A stretch of 64,000 nucleotides of DNA from positions 20,875 through 84,874 of the forward strand of contig CAMDJW010000013.1 in the NCBI GenBank assembly GCA_945901025.1, written 5' to 3'. Made by a program: the position numbers and the translations under genes. The DNA is from Spirosoma fluviale (GTDB lineage: Bacteria > Bacteroidota > Bacteroidia > Cytophagales > Spirosomataceae). The notes beneath the pieces were generated by a model. It was not told where the DNA came from, did not search any database, and was given only the letters and a program-made list of their open reading frames with translations. Below, piece by piece: positions 26,440 to 33,808 of the stretch (its first letter is position 1; each line of letters opens with the position of its first letter).

Positions 26440-27630
26440 ATGAAAACTCATCACACCATTGTAATCGTAGGCGGAGGTAATGCCGGGATTTCCGTGGCAT
26501 CCCAACTCCTTCGAAAGGATGCTAATTTAGACATTGCTATCATAGACGGAACAAAAAAACATTATTATCAGCCTGCATGGACACTAGTGGGGGGCGGTGA
26601 ATTTGACATCAAAGATACCGAGCGAGATGAGGCCACGGTTATTCCTGAAAAGGCGACATGGATCCAACAAATGGTGAGCATTTTCAAACCAGAAGAAAAT
26701 AAAATTACCTTATCAGATGGAACTGACATATCGTATGAGTATTTAATTGTCGCTCCAGGAATACAATTAAATTGGTCAGAAATTAAAGGATTAAAAGAGA
26801 ACCTTGGAAAGAATGGAGTTTGCTCCAATTATAGTTTTGAATCCGCTCCTTATACTTGGGAATGTCTACAAAATACAAAAGGCTCAAATGCCATTTTCAC
26901 CAATCCACATACCCCGGTCAAATGTGGGGGTGCCCCACAAAAAATCTTGTATTTGGCAGCCGATTATTTCAGAATACATCAAATAAAAACGCAAGTACAG
27001 TTTTGGAGTGGGGGAACACGTGTCTTTGGAGTGGAAAAATATGAAAAAACATTAAAAAAGGTCATCGCGCGCTATGGAATTCAAACTCATTTTTTTGTTA
27101 AACTAATGGAGATCGATGGGCCTAATAAAAAAGCGAAATTTATTGGTTTTGGTGAAGCCAACAAGGATCAAGAATATTGGGTTAGCTATGACATGATTCA
27201 TGTTACCCCACCCCAATCCGCACCCGATTTCATTCGCAATAGCCCCTTAGCCAATACGGCTGGTTGGATCGATGTGGAAAAACACACCCTACAACATAAT
27301 AAGTACAAAAACATTTATGCCTGTGGGGATGCGGCTAATTTACCCGTTTCTAGAACGGGTGCAGCCATCCGAAAGCAGGCACCGGTATTAGTCGAAAATT
27401 TGTTGGCCGCCATGCATGGAAAAGCCAGTGAAGCATTTTACAATGGCTATTCATCCTGCCCTATTATTACGGGTTACAATAAATTAGTCTTAGCTGAGTT
27501 TGACTATAATAATATTCCTACAGAGACTTTTCCTATCGACCAATCGCAGGAAAGGTGGTCGATGTACCAATTAAAGAAATATGTGCTTCCTTATTTGTAC
27601 TGGAATCACATCTTACCTGGAAGATTATAA
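26440..27630 (+). CDS. sqr: Sulfide:quinone oxidoreductase
   Basis: 396 residues. It has an N-terminal FAD-binding motif VGGGNAGISVASQL (10-23) and YYQPAWTLVGGGE, typical of SQR-type flavoproteins. Cys128 (GKNGVCSNYSF) and Cys162 (TPVKCGGAPQKILYLA) are placed like the redox cysteines that form the trisulfide bridge in type II SQR. CGDAANLPVSRTGAAIRKQ is the second FAD motif. It oxidises sulfide to sulfane sulfur (persulfide) and passes electrons to quinone at the inner membrane. The product would feed the PDO, rhodaneses and DsrE of the same island. A hairpin 6 bases after the stop closes the unit. Confidence 0.93.
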   Translation: MKTHHTIVIVGGGNAGISVASQLLRKDANLDIAIIDGTKKHYYQPAWTLVGGGEFDIKDTERDEATVIPEKATWIQQMVSIFKPEENKITLSDGTDISYEYLIVAPGIQLNWSEIKGLKENLGKNGVCSNYSFESAPYTWECLQNTKGSNAIFTNPHTPVKCGGAPQKILYLAADYFRIHQIKTQVQFWSGGTRVFGVEKYEKTLKKVIARYGIQTHFFVKLMEIDGPNKKAKFIGFGEANKDQEYWVSYDMIHVTPPQSAPDFIRNSPLANTAGWIDVEKHTLQHNKYKNIYACGDAANLPVSRTGAAIRKQAPVLVENLLAAMHGKASEAFYNGYSSCPIITGYNKLVLAEFDYNNIPTETFPIDQSQERWSMYQLKKYVLPYLYWNHILPGRL

Positions 27631-27635
27631 AAAAA

Positions 27636-27653
27636 GCCGCTTAAAGAAGCGGC
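27636..27653. terminator. Terminator between SQR and the convergent dsrE-like gene
   Basis: GCCGCTT AAAG AAGCGGC: a 7-bp perfect stem with a 4-nt loop. On the minus strand it is followed by a run of seven Ts, so it is a strong terminator for the dsrE-like gene and a weaker one for SQR. Confidence 0.85.
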
Positions 27654-27664
27654 CTTAATGGTAT

Positions 27665-28072
27665 TTAATATTTCAAATAGGCCCAGCCGTCTTCCTGTTT
27701 TAGGACGACTTCTGAAACGCCAGAGGGTACAAATCCCGATTGAGGCAAAATAGTTGCCTTATCAATCTTACGCTCTCTTATGGTATTTTCACAAGCCACA
27801 AACTTAACTCCCATGGCTGCTAATTCAGCAATTTTAGCTTGTTGGGTTGTCTTGGAAGCAATGAGTAAACCAATACCAGAACCATGAGCAACCACTTCAA
27901 TTTGGGTATTATTGCCTAAAGCGACTTGCATATTAGCAATATTTCGCATGACACCATGCCAAACAGTTGTGTCCGCGGTATTGATTTGTAGTACTACTTT
28001 ATGTGTTTTTTGGGCATAGGCCGAAACAGAAATAAATAGGCCAATGATTGAAGTTAAAATTAATTTTTTCAT
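27665..28072 (-). CDS. Secreted DsrE-family protein
   Basis: 135 residues with a signal peptide (1-21, AYAQ). The mature part has the DsrE/F-like pattern: HKVVLQINTAD at the start, IEVVAHGSGIGLL in the middle and a single cysteine in GVKFVACENTIRE near the usual active-site position. DsrE-like proteins bind and transfer sulfane sulfur. This exported form would act in the periplasm, where the cytochrome and the rhodanese-thioredoxin lipoprotein also lie. It is transcribed toward SQR and ends at the shared hairpin. Confidence 0.87.
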   Translation of the reverse strand: MKKLILTSIIGLFISVSAYAQKTHKVVLQINTADTTVWHGVMRNIANMQVALGNNTQIEVVAHGSGIGLLIASKTTQQAKIAELAAMGVKFVACENTIRERKIDKATILPQSGFVPSGVSEVVLKQEDGWAYLKY

Positions 28073-28107
28073 CGTATGATTTTTTTTAAAACTAGCATTT
28101 TAAAATT

Positions 28108-28713
28108 ATGAAAGCAAATTGGAATGAACGATTCAACACAGAAGATTTTCAATATGGGACCTCTCCAAATGATTTCTTTAAATCACAAATAGACGCCTTA
28201 AAATTAGGAAGAATCCTAATTCCTGCAGCTGGCGAAGGTCGCGATGCAGTATATGCCGCAAAATTAGGTTGGGATACCTATGCATTCGATCAAAGTGAAA
28301 GAGGCCAAGCAAAAGCATTGAAATTAGCCAATCAGCATCGAGTGAGTATTCATTATAATTGCACAGATGCACTCCAGGTTAGGTTCCCCATCAAGTCATT
28401 TGACGCAATTATGCTGACCTATTTTCATTTAGATCCAGAATCGAGATCACAATTCCATGCCAAATGTATTCAATGGCTAAAACCAGGAGGAATCATCATA
28501 CTAGAAGGATTTAATAAATGTCAACTCCCTTTACAATCCGGTGGCCCCAAAAATATTGATTGGCTATATGACAAAAAAACACTTGAGACTGATTTTAATG
28601 AATTAGATATAATACTATTAGAAGAAAAACTACGAGAACTAAATGAAGGGCCATTACATCAAGGCATGGCTGAAGTAATCCAAATGGTCGCCCAAAAACA
28701 GCTATTAATTTAG
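28108..28713 (+). CDS. Class I SAM-dependent methyltransferase (TehB-like)
   Basis: 201 residues. A Rossmann SAM-binding motif is visible at ILIPAAGEGRDAVYAAKLGW (~36-55), followed by an acidic FDQSE, and motif IV-like FDAIMLTYFH. The N-terminal WNERFNTEDFQYGTSPNDF is typical of the TehB/thiopurine methyltransferase-like branch. It could methylate a thiol or a selenium/tellurium compound. Its position inside the sulfur island favours a thiol, but no specific substrate can be read. Confidence 0.85.
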   Translation: MKANWNERFNTEDFQYGTSPNDFFKSQIDALKLGRILIPAAGEGRDAVYAAKLGWDTYAFDQSERGQAKALKLANQHRVSIHYNCTDALQVRFPIKSFDAIMLTYFHLDPESRSQFHAKCIQWLKPGGIIILEGFNKCQLPLQSGGPKNIDWLYDKKTLETDFNELDIILLEEKLRELNEGPLHQGMAEVIQMVAQKQLLI

Positions 28714-28733
28714 TATTCATATTATCAATCTTT

Positions 28734-28747
28734 GGGACAAAAGTCAC
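28734..28747. promoter_or_regulatory. Crp/Fnr-type site upstream of the rhodanese-thioredoxin operon
   Basis: GGGACAAAAGTCAC matches GTGA-N6-TCAC at all but one position of the left half, and its right half (AAAAGTCAC) is identical to that of the site at 19439-19452. The centre (28740.5) is 29.5 bp upstream of an exact TAGATTTG element, the same spacing as at 19439. Confidence 0.62.
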
Positions 28748-28769
28748 GAATTCCTATTTTGAGACTCGG

Positions 28770-28777
28770 TAGATTTG
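28770..28777 (+). promoter_or_regulatory. -7 element of the rhodanese-thioredoxin operon promoter
   Basis: TAGATTTG is an exact TAnnTTTG match, 18 bases before the ATG at 28796. Confidence 0.65.
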
Positions 28778-28795
28778 TGTCTAAATAAAACAAAG

Positions 28796-29098
28796 ATGAT
28801 CGAATTAATAAAAAGTTTATTGGGCTTAGGTGAAAAAGTAAATGTAAAAGAACTTATGGCCAATGGTGCTATCGTTCTTGATGTTCGATCTCCTGCAGAA
28901 TTTAAAGATGGACATATCAAAGGGGCACTTAATTTTCCACTGCAAAATTTAACCTCACAAATGAACAAATTAAATAAAGAACAAGTTATTGTAACTTGCT
29001 GCCGTTCTGGAAGCCGCAGTGGAATGGCAAAACGCATGTTAAAGTCCAATGGATTTCTACACGTGCATAACGGAGGTCCTTGGACTAATTTAAGATAA
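28796..29098 (+). CDS. Rhodanese-like protein
   Basis: 100 residues from the ATG at 28796. A start seven codons earlier would overlap the promoter element and is unlikely. One rhodanese domain with DVRSPAEFKDGHIKGALNFP and the active-site loop CRSGSRSGMA (Cys69, preceded by another Cys). The N-terminal ~20 residues are a short helix with no signal peptide. It is followed by thioredoxin after 23 bases and then a rhodanese-thioredoxin lipoprotein, so persulfide carried here could be reduced by thioredoxin. Confidence 0.9.
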   Translation: MIELIKSLLGLGEKVNVKELMANGAIVLDVRSPAEFKDGHIKGALNFPLQNLTSQMNKLNKEQVIVTCCRSGSRSGMAKRMLKSNGFLHVHNGGPWTNLR

Positions 29099-29121
29099 CA
29101 CGAAGACAAAAAACGAATATC

Positions 29122-29418
29122 ATGAGCAAATTCAGCGAACTTTTAAAAACACCAGAACCTGTTTTAGTTGATTTTTCAGCGGAATGGTGTGGCCCTTGCA
29201 AACAATTGAAGCCTATTTTAGAGCAATTAAAATCTAAAATTGGCGATTCAGCTAAAATCATCAAGATTGACGTGGATAAAAACAAATCATTATCGGATCA
29301 ATTTCAAATCAGATCTGTGCCGACCTTGATTTTATTTAAAGATGGGAAATCGGTTTGGCGCCAATCAGGGGTTGTTCCAGCCAATACGTTAGAAGGAATT
29401 ATCAAGCAATATGTGTAA
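29122..29418 (+). CDS. Thioredoxin
   Basis: 98 residues, the usual length of cytosolic thioredoxin. The active site WCGPCK (Cys23, Cys26) and the cis-Pro in RSVPTLILFKDG are present. There is no signal peptide. It lies between two rhodanese genes, so it probably releases sulfide or reduces persulfide and thiosulfonate intermediates of sulfur transfer in addition to general disulfide reduction. Confidence 0.95.
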   Translation: MSKFSELLKTPEPVLVDFSAEWCGPCKQLKPILEQLKSKIGDSAKIIKIDVDKNKSLSDQFQIRSVPTLILFKDGKSVWRQSGVVPANTLEGIIKQYV

Positions 29419-29451
29419 ACATTAAAACCTAAATTAGAAATAATTGTAATC

Positions 29452-30156
29452 ATGAAAAAAATAATATTATTAACGTCATTCGCATTTCTCATATTCTCTT
29501 GTAGTACAAAACAAGGCCTACAAAACCTTGATGCAACTGCCTTTCAAAAAGAAATAAATTCAGCGTCTAAGAAACAAATTTTGGATGTAAGGTCGGCAGA
29601 CGAGTTTCAAAATGGACATATTGAAGGAGCGGTCAATGCAGATATTAATTCACCAAATTTCCAACAAATAGCCACCACCTTAGAAAAAACAGAAACCGTA
29701 TTCGTTTATTGTCTTTCTGGGGCAAGGTCGGCTTCCGCTGCTGGCCAATTAAAAGAAATGGGCTTTTCAAAGATCGTTAATTTAACGGGGGGAATACTCG
29801 CTTGGCAATCAGCTAATTTACCCGTTGCCACAAGCCAAACGTCCAATGCATCTAATGGGCTAACAGAAACTAGTTTCGCTGCCAAAATAAAAGGAAAGCC
29901 GATGGTCATTATTGACTACAATGCTACTTGGTGCGGCCCTTGCAAACAACTAAGTCCTATTTTAAAGGCATGGGTAAAAGCCCAAAAGGGGGCTGTTGAG
30001 CTCATCGAAATCGACGTAGATGATAACCAAGAACTCGCAAAATCCAAAAAAATCGAAGCGATACCCTACCTTGAAATGTATAAAAATGGAGAAAAAACCT
30101 GGTCAAGTGTGGGCTTGATTGGTCAAGAGGAATTAGATAAATCCCTAGGTAAATAG
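29452..30156 (+). CDS. Rhodanese-thioredoxin fusion lipoprotein
   Basis: 234 residues. A lipoprotein signal ends at Cys17 (LIFSCS), so the protein is anchored in the periplasm or outer envelope. Residues ~25-125 are a rhodanese domain with YCLSGARS (Cys87) and ~140-234 a thioredoxin domain with WCGPCK (Cys161, Cys164) and a cis-Pro in EAIPYLEMYK. It combines in one exported chain the two activities that the preceding pair of genes provides in the cytoplasm. It could reduce persulfide formed on the rhodanese or relay sulfane sulfur from DsrE or the cytochrome (inference). The stop codon overlaps the start of a tandem repeat. Confidence 0.93.
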   Translation: MKKIILLTSFAFLIFSCSTKQGLQNLDATAFQKEINSASKKQILDVRSADEFQNGHIEGAVNADINSPNFQQIATTLEKTETVFVYCLSGARSASAAGQLKEMGFSKIVNLTGGILAWQSANLPVATSQTSNASNGLTETSFAAKIKGKPMVIIDYNATWCGPCKQLSPILKAWVKAQKGAVELIEIDVDDNQELAKSKKIEAIPYLEMYKNGEKTWSSVGLIGQEELDKSLGK

Positions 30157-30240
30157 GGATTAGGTAATAGGGATTAGGTAATAGGTAAAAAGTATTAGGT
30201 AATAGGGATTAGGTAATAGGGATTAGGTAAAAGGTAAGAA
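30153..30240. repeat. AATAGGGATTAGGT tandem repeat
   Basis: Four exact 14-bp units AATAGGGATTAGGT lie at 30153-30166, 30167-30180, 30201-30214 and 30215-30228, with a diverged unit between the pairs and a decayed tail. An inverted partial copy (TACCTAATACCTATT) lies at 30276-30290. The array begins at the stop codon of the fusion gene and fills the gap to the convergent msrB gene. Related units in the opposite orientation occur at 22591-22645. Confidence 0.85.
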
Positions 30241-30285
30241 AAAGAAGTATTAGGTTTAAATTTTCAGTTTTATATTACCTAATAC

Positions 30286-30789
30286 CTATTCTTTAATTTT
30301 TTTATCTTTTTTGACTGGCTCAAATCCAATCGAAACCGAATTGACACAATAACGTAAACCGGTTTCCGTAGGACCATCATCAAAAACGTGACCTAAATGT
30401 CCCCCACATTTTCCACAAGTAATCTCAACACGTCGCATGCCCAACGTATTGTCCACCGTTTCCTTAATCACACCGGCTTTTAATTCTTTGTCGAAGGAAG
30501 GCCAACCGCAATGCGAGTCGAACTTAGAATTTGAACTAAAAAGTGGAGCACCACAACCTTTGCATGTGTACACCCCTTTTTCATTATGCATTAAAAACGC
30601 ACCTGTATATGGTCGTTCAGTACCTTTTTGACGTAAAATATAATACTCTTCTTCACTTAATTTAGCTTTCCACTCAGCTTCTGTTTTAGGCAAATTTTCC
30701 ATTTTATTCGTTTCCATTTTTTTTTGTCCGCAAGCCTGAAAGCTTATGAATGCAAGCACCAATAACATATTTGACAAAATAGTTTTCAT
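30286..30789 (-). CDS. msrB: Peptide-methionine (R)-S-oxide reductase, exported
   Basis: 167 residues from the ATG at 30789, which places a lipoprotein signal (AFISFQACGQ) at the N-terminus. The longer frame from 30876 overlaps the dnaE2 stop and would bury the signal. The MsrB domain has two zinc pairs (CKGCGAPLF, CGKCGGHLGHVF), HCGWPSF, and the catalytic cysteine in RYCVNSVS. It repairs methionine-R-sulfoxide in exported proteins. Its stop lies beside the repeat array, tail to tail with the sulfur island. Confidence 0.94.
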   Translation of the reverse strand: MKTILSNMLLVLAFISFQACGQKKMETNKMENLPKTEAEWKAKLSEEEYYILRQKGTERPYTGAFLMHNEKGVYTCKGCGAPLFSSNSKFDSHCGWPSFDKELKAGVIKETVDNTLGMRRVEITCGKCGGHLGHVFDDGPTETGLRYCVNSVSIGFEPVKKDKKIKE

Positions 30790-30875
30790 CTTTATTTTTG
30801 TTTGAGTCTTAAACGCAAATATAGCCCAAATTGTTTCTATAATGAATGTCTTTTTATGGGAATCATACCTACCCA

Positions 30876-33806
30876 TTAATCGGCCCGTCTCGGATCTACC
30901 CGCCAGCCTAATTTCCTCAAAGCCTGCACCCGTAAACTACGGTGTTCAAACTCCTCCATGACCACACCTTTCATCCAATAAACGCCGCCTCCGTGGAAAG
31001 AATACTGTTTTAAGTCGGAGGGAAAATGCAAGGTATCAAAAAACTCTCCCCGAATATCGACAAAATAACCAAAGTACATGCGCTCCCCCGCCTTCGTGCG
31101 AGTCGGCTTAAGCGTCACTAAATACCCCAATATATCACCACGTTCATAACATAAGTCAGCATCCAATAATGTTTCGGGGAGTTCGTCCACCAAGTCAAAG
31201 GGAGAACAGAGCGGAAATCCCAAAATCTCCCACTGATCAAATGCATCCTCGATCTCCTCATGCACCAATTCTGGCAATACACCTAAATCCGCAGAATCAT
31301 CCGCAAACATCTCCATCGAAACCACCTGAGATACCTTTCCCTGAAAACGAGCATGCGCCTCCCAAAGTAAGGGTTTCTTTTGCAAGCCTAAATTCCTAAA
31401 AGCACCTACCCTAATCAATAAAATAGCCTGTTCTAAACCTAATGATACTCGGTGAACAAAATCATCCCAAGATCGGAAGGGACCCAATTGGGCCCTAGAA
31501 GCAATAAAATCCTGAATGACACGCTTCTCCAGGCCTTTGACATGCACCCAACCTAAGTAAATCACGGAACCCCGAATGCTCGTCAAATGCCCACTCTCAT
31601 TAATCTCAGGAGCCTCCACCTGCGCGCCACTTCGCCTAGCCTCATGTACATAAAATTCGGTCCGGTAAAATCCTCCAAAATTATTGATGACCGCCACCAT
31701 AAATTCCAAGGGGTAATAGGTCTTCAGATACAGACTTTGATAACTCTCCACCGCAAATGAAGCCGAATGTGCCTTGGAAAAACTATATCCCGAAAAGCTT
31801 TCCATCTGCCTCCACACTTCGCTGGCGACCGCCAACTCATACCCTTTATCCGCACAATTCACAAAAAAAGCCTCTCGTATCCGATCGAATTCTGCCCGAG
31901 ATCGATACTTGCCCGACATCCCTCGCCTCAGTACATCCGCCTCCGCTAAACTTAAACCTGCAAAATAATGCGCCACCTTAATCACATCCTCTTGGTATAC
32001 CATCACCCCATACGTTTCCTTCATCAATTCCCCCATCAAAGGATGAACAGGCTCATAAGAATCCGGCGCATGAAAACGTTCAATATAAGCTTTCATCATC
32101 CCAGAAGAGGCCACACCCGGGCGAATAATCGATGAAGCCGCCACCAAGGTTAAATAATCCTGACACCTTAATTTTTTAAGTAGTTGGCGCATCGCCGGAG
32201 ACTCAATGTAAAAGCAACCCATGGTTTCGTGGCGCATCAACTGCTTCCTGACTTGTTCATCGCGCATGAAATCCTGCACGCGGTGAATATCCACATCTTG
32301 GCCTCGATTAGCCCGAATGATATCCACCGATTCTTTAATGTGGCCTAAGCCTCTTTGAGACAAAATATCAAACTTAGCAAAACCAATCTCCTCCGCCACA
32401 TGCATATCAAATTGGCAAATAGGAAAGCCTTTGGGCATCGGTTCCAAAGCAGTATAATGAGCTAAAGGATGCTCAGAAATCAAAATTCCACCCGCATGAA
32501 TGCTCAAATAATTAGGAAAATCAAGTAGTAAATTCCCATATTTGACGATCAAACGTTGGACCTCAGAGCCCACCTCTCGCATCGCAGCCGCCGGATCAAG
32601 CCAGGCATCTACCTCCGATTTAGGTAAGCCAAAAACCTTGGCCAATTCCCGGTAAATCGATTTATCCCGAAAAGTTACATAGGTCGCCAACAAACACACA
32701 TATTTGGCCCCATAACGCTTAAAGATATAATCAATAATATCATCCCGCTCATCCCACGAAAAATCAATGTCGAAATCCGGCGGACTAGTCCGGTGAGGGT
32801 TAATAAATCGCTCAAAATACAAATCTAAATCCACCGGATCCACATCCGTAATTCCCAAACAATAAGCCACTATCGAATTTGCACCCGAACCCCGGCCCAC
32901 ATGAAAATACCCTCTAGAACGTGCATAGCGAATAATATCCCAAGTAATTAGAAAATACGCATTAAAGCCAAGCTCATTAATCACCTTCAATTCCTTCTCG
33001 ACCCTCGCCTTAGCCTCTCGGTCCGAGCGCGGATACCGATACCGCAATCCCTCATAAGCAAGCTTGGTCAAAAGAGCCAAATCATCCTCCGAACTTGAAC
33101 CAAAAAGGACCCGATTTTTAGGCCGTTTAAAGTCAAATTCAAAGGAACAATCCGCTAAAATTCGCTCTGACTCCTCCAGTAAAAATGGATGATCTTGGCA
33201 GTAATCTGCCAACTCTCCTTGCGTGTACATACGCTCATCTTCCTGAGCTTGTGCATCCACAGAAAGTTTACTCAATAGTGTATTTTCATCGATTGAACGC
33301 AGCAAACGATGCATCGAAAAACCCCGCTTGTCCAAAAACGTAAACGGCTGACACCAAACCGTCTTATCCCAATCCGTTTCCTTCCACAAACGATTGCGAT
33401 CACTCGCCCGTACCCCCCAGCGCTCACGCTCACCTAAATTTTTGAGTTTTTTTTTACGAACCCAAGGGAAAATCGTCCATACATCCTCCCACTCTGGAGG
33501 ACGCTCAGGCCAAGACTCCTCGGCCAATAAGTACGTTGAGGCAAAAGCATTAATCTGCGCCATACCTTGGGCGTTCCGAGCGAGACATATATACATCAAC
33601 GTATGCTTGTTTCTGAACTCCATCCCCACTACAGGTTTGATGCCTGCAGCCTGACAAGCCTGAACAAAATCAAAAACCCCAGAGACCCGATGAATGTCCG
33701 TCAAAGCCAATGTTTTTATTCCACGCAAAACTGCCGCCTCCACCAATTGCTCAGGGGAGAGTGTTCCATAACGTAAACTATAATAGGAATGGCAATTTAA
33801 ATACAT
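30876..33806 (-). CDS. dnaE2: Error-prone DNA polymerase III alpha subunit
   Basis: 976 residues. The PHP domain opens with LNCHSYYSLRYG, in which the canonical HxH metal pair is reduced to one His. The C-family polymerase core shows GRGSGANSIVAYCLGI (~305-319) and the catalytic PPDFDIDF (Asp344, Asp346, Asp348), followed by a helix-hairpin-helix (GYSFSKAHSASFA near 670) and an OB-fold part. It is shorter than replicative DnaE (~1160) and lacks its C-terminal tau-binding tail, as DnaE2/ImuC does. It starts 2 bases after dinB in the same operon. Such pairs perform damage-induced mutagenic bypass. The region is visibly more GC-rich than its neighbours, which may reflect transfer. Confidence 0.93.
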   Translation of the reverse strand: MYLNCHSYYSLRYGTLSPEQLVEAAVLRGIKTLALTDIHRVSGVFDFVQACQAAGIKPVVGMEFRNKHTLMYICLARNAQGMAQINAFASTYLLAEESWPERPPEWEDVWTIFPWVRKKKLKNLGERERWGVRASDRNRLWKETDWDKTVWCQPFTFLDKRGFSMHRLLRSIDENTLLSKLSVDAQAQEDERMYTQGELADYCQDHPFLLEESERILADCSFEFDFKRPKNRVLFGSSSEDDLALLTKLAYEGLRYRYPRSDREAKARVEKELKVINELGFNAYFLITWDIIRYARSRGYFHVGRGSGANSIVAYCLGITDVDPVDLDLYFERFINPHRTSPPDFDIDFSWDERDDIIDYIFKRYGAKYVCLLATYVTFRDKSIYRELAKVFGLPKSEVDAWLDPAAAMREVGSEVQRLIVKYGNLLLDFPNYLSIHAGGILISEHPLAHYTALEPMPKGFPICQFDMHVAEEIGFAKFDILSQRGLGHIKESVDIIRANRGQDVDIHRVQDFMRDEQVRKQLMRHETMGCFYIESPAMRQLLKKLRCQDYLTLVAASSIIRPGVASSGMMKAYIERFHAPDSYEPVHPLMGELMKETYGVMVYQEDVIKVAHYFAGLSLAEADVLRRGMSGKYRSRAEFDRIREAFFVNCADKGYELAVASEVWRQMESFSGYSFSKAHSASFAVESYQSLYLKTYYPLEFMVAVINNFGGFYRTEFYVHEARRSGAQVEAPEINESGHLTSIRGSVIYLGWVHVKGLEKRVIQDFIASRAQLGPFRSWDDFVHRVSLGLEQAILLIRVGAFRNLGLQKKPLLWEAHARFQGKVSQVVSMEMFADDSADLGVLPELVHEEIEDAFDQWEILGFPLCSPFDLVDELPETLLDADLCYERGDILGYLVTLKPTRTKAGERMYFGYFVDIRGEFFDTLHFPSDLKQYSFHGGGVYWMKGVVMEEFEHRSLRVQALRKLGWRVDPRRAD

Positions 33807-33808
33807 GT

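Noticed and set aside
31169..31981. Plus-strand frames inside dnaE2 (Pro/Ser-rich)
   Set aside because: They are antisense shadows of the well-supported dnaE2 and have no promoter or family motif.
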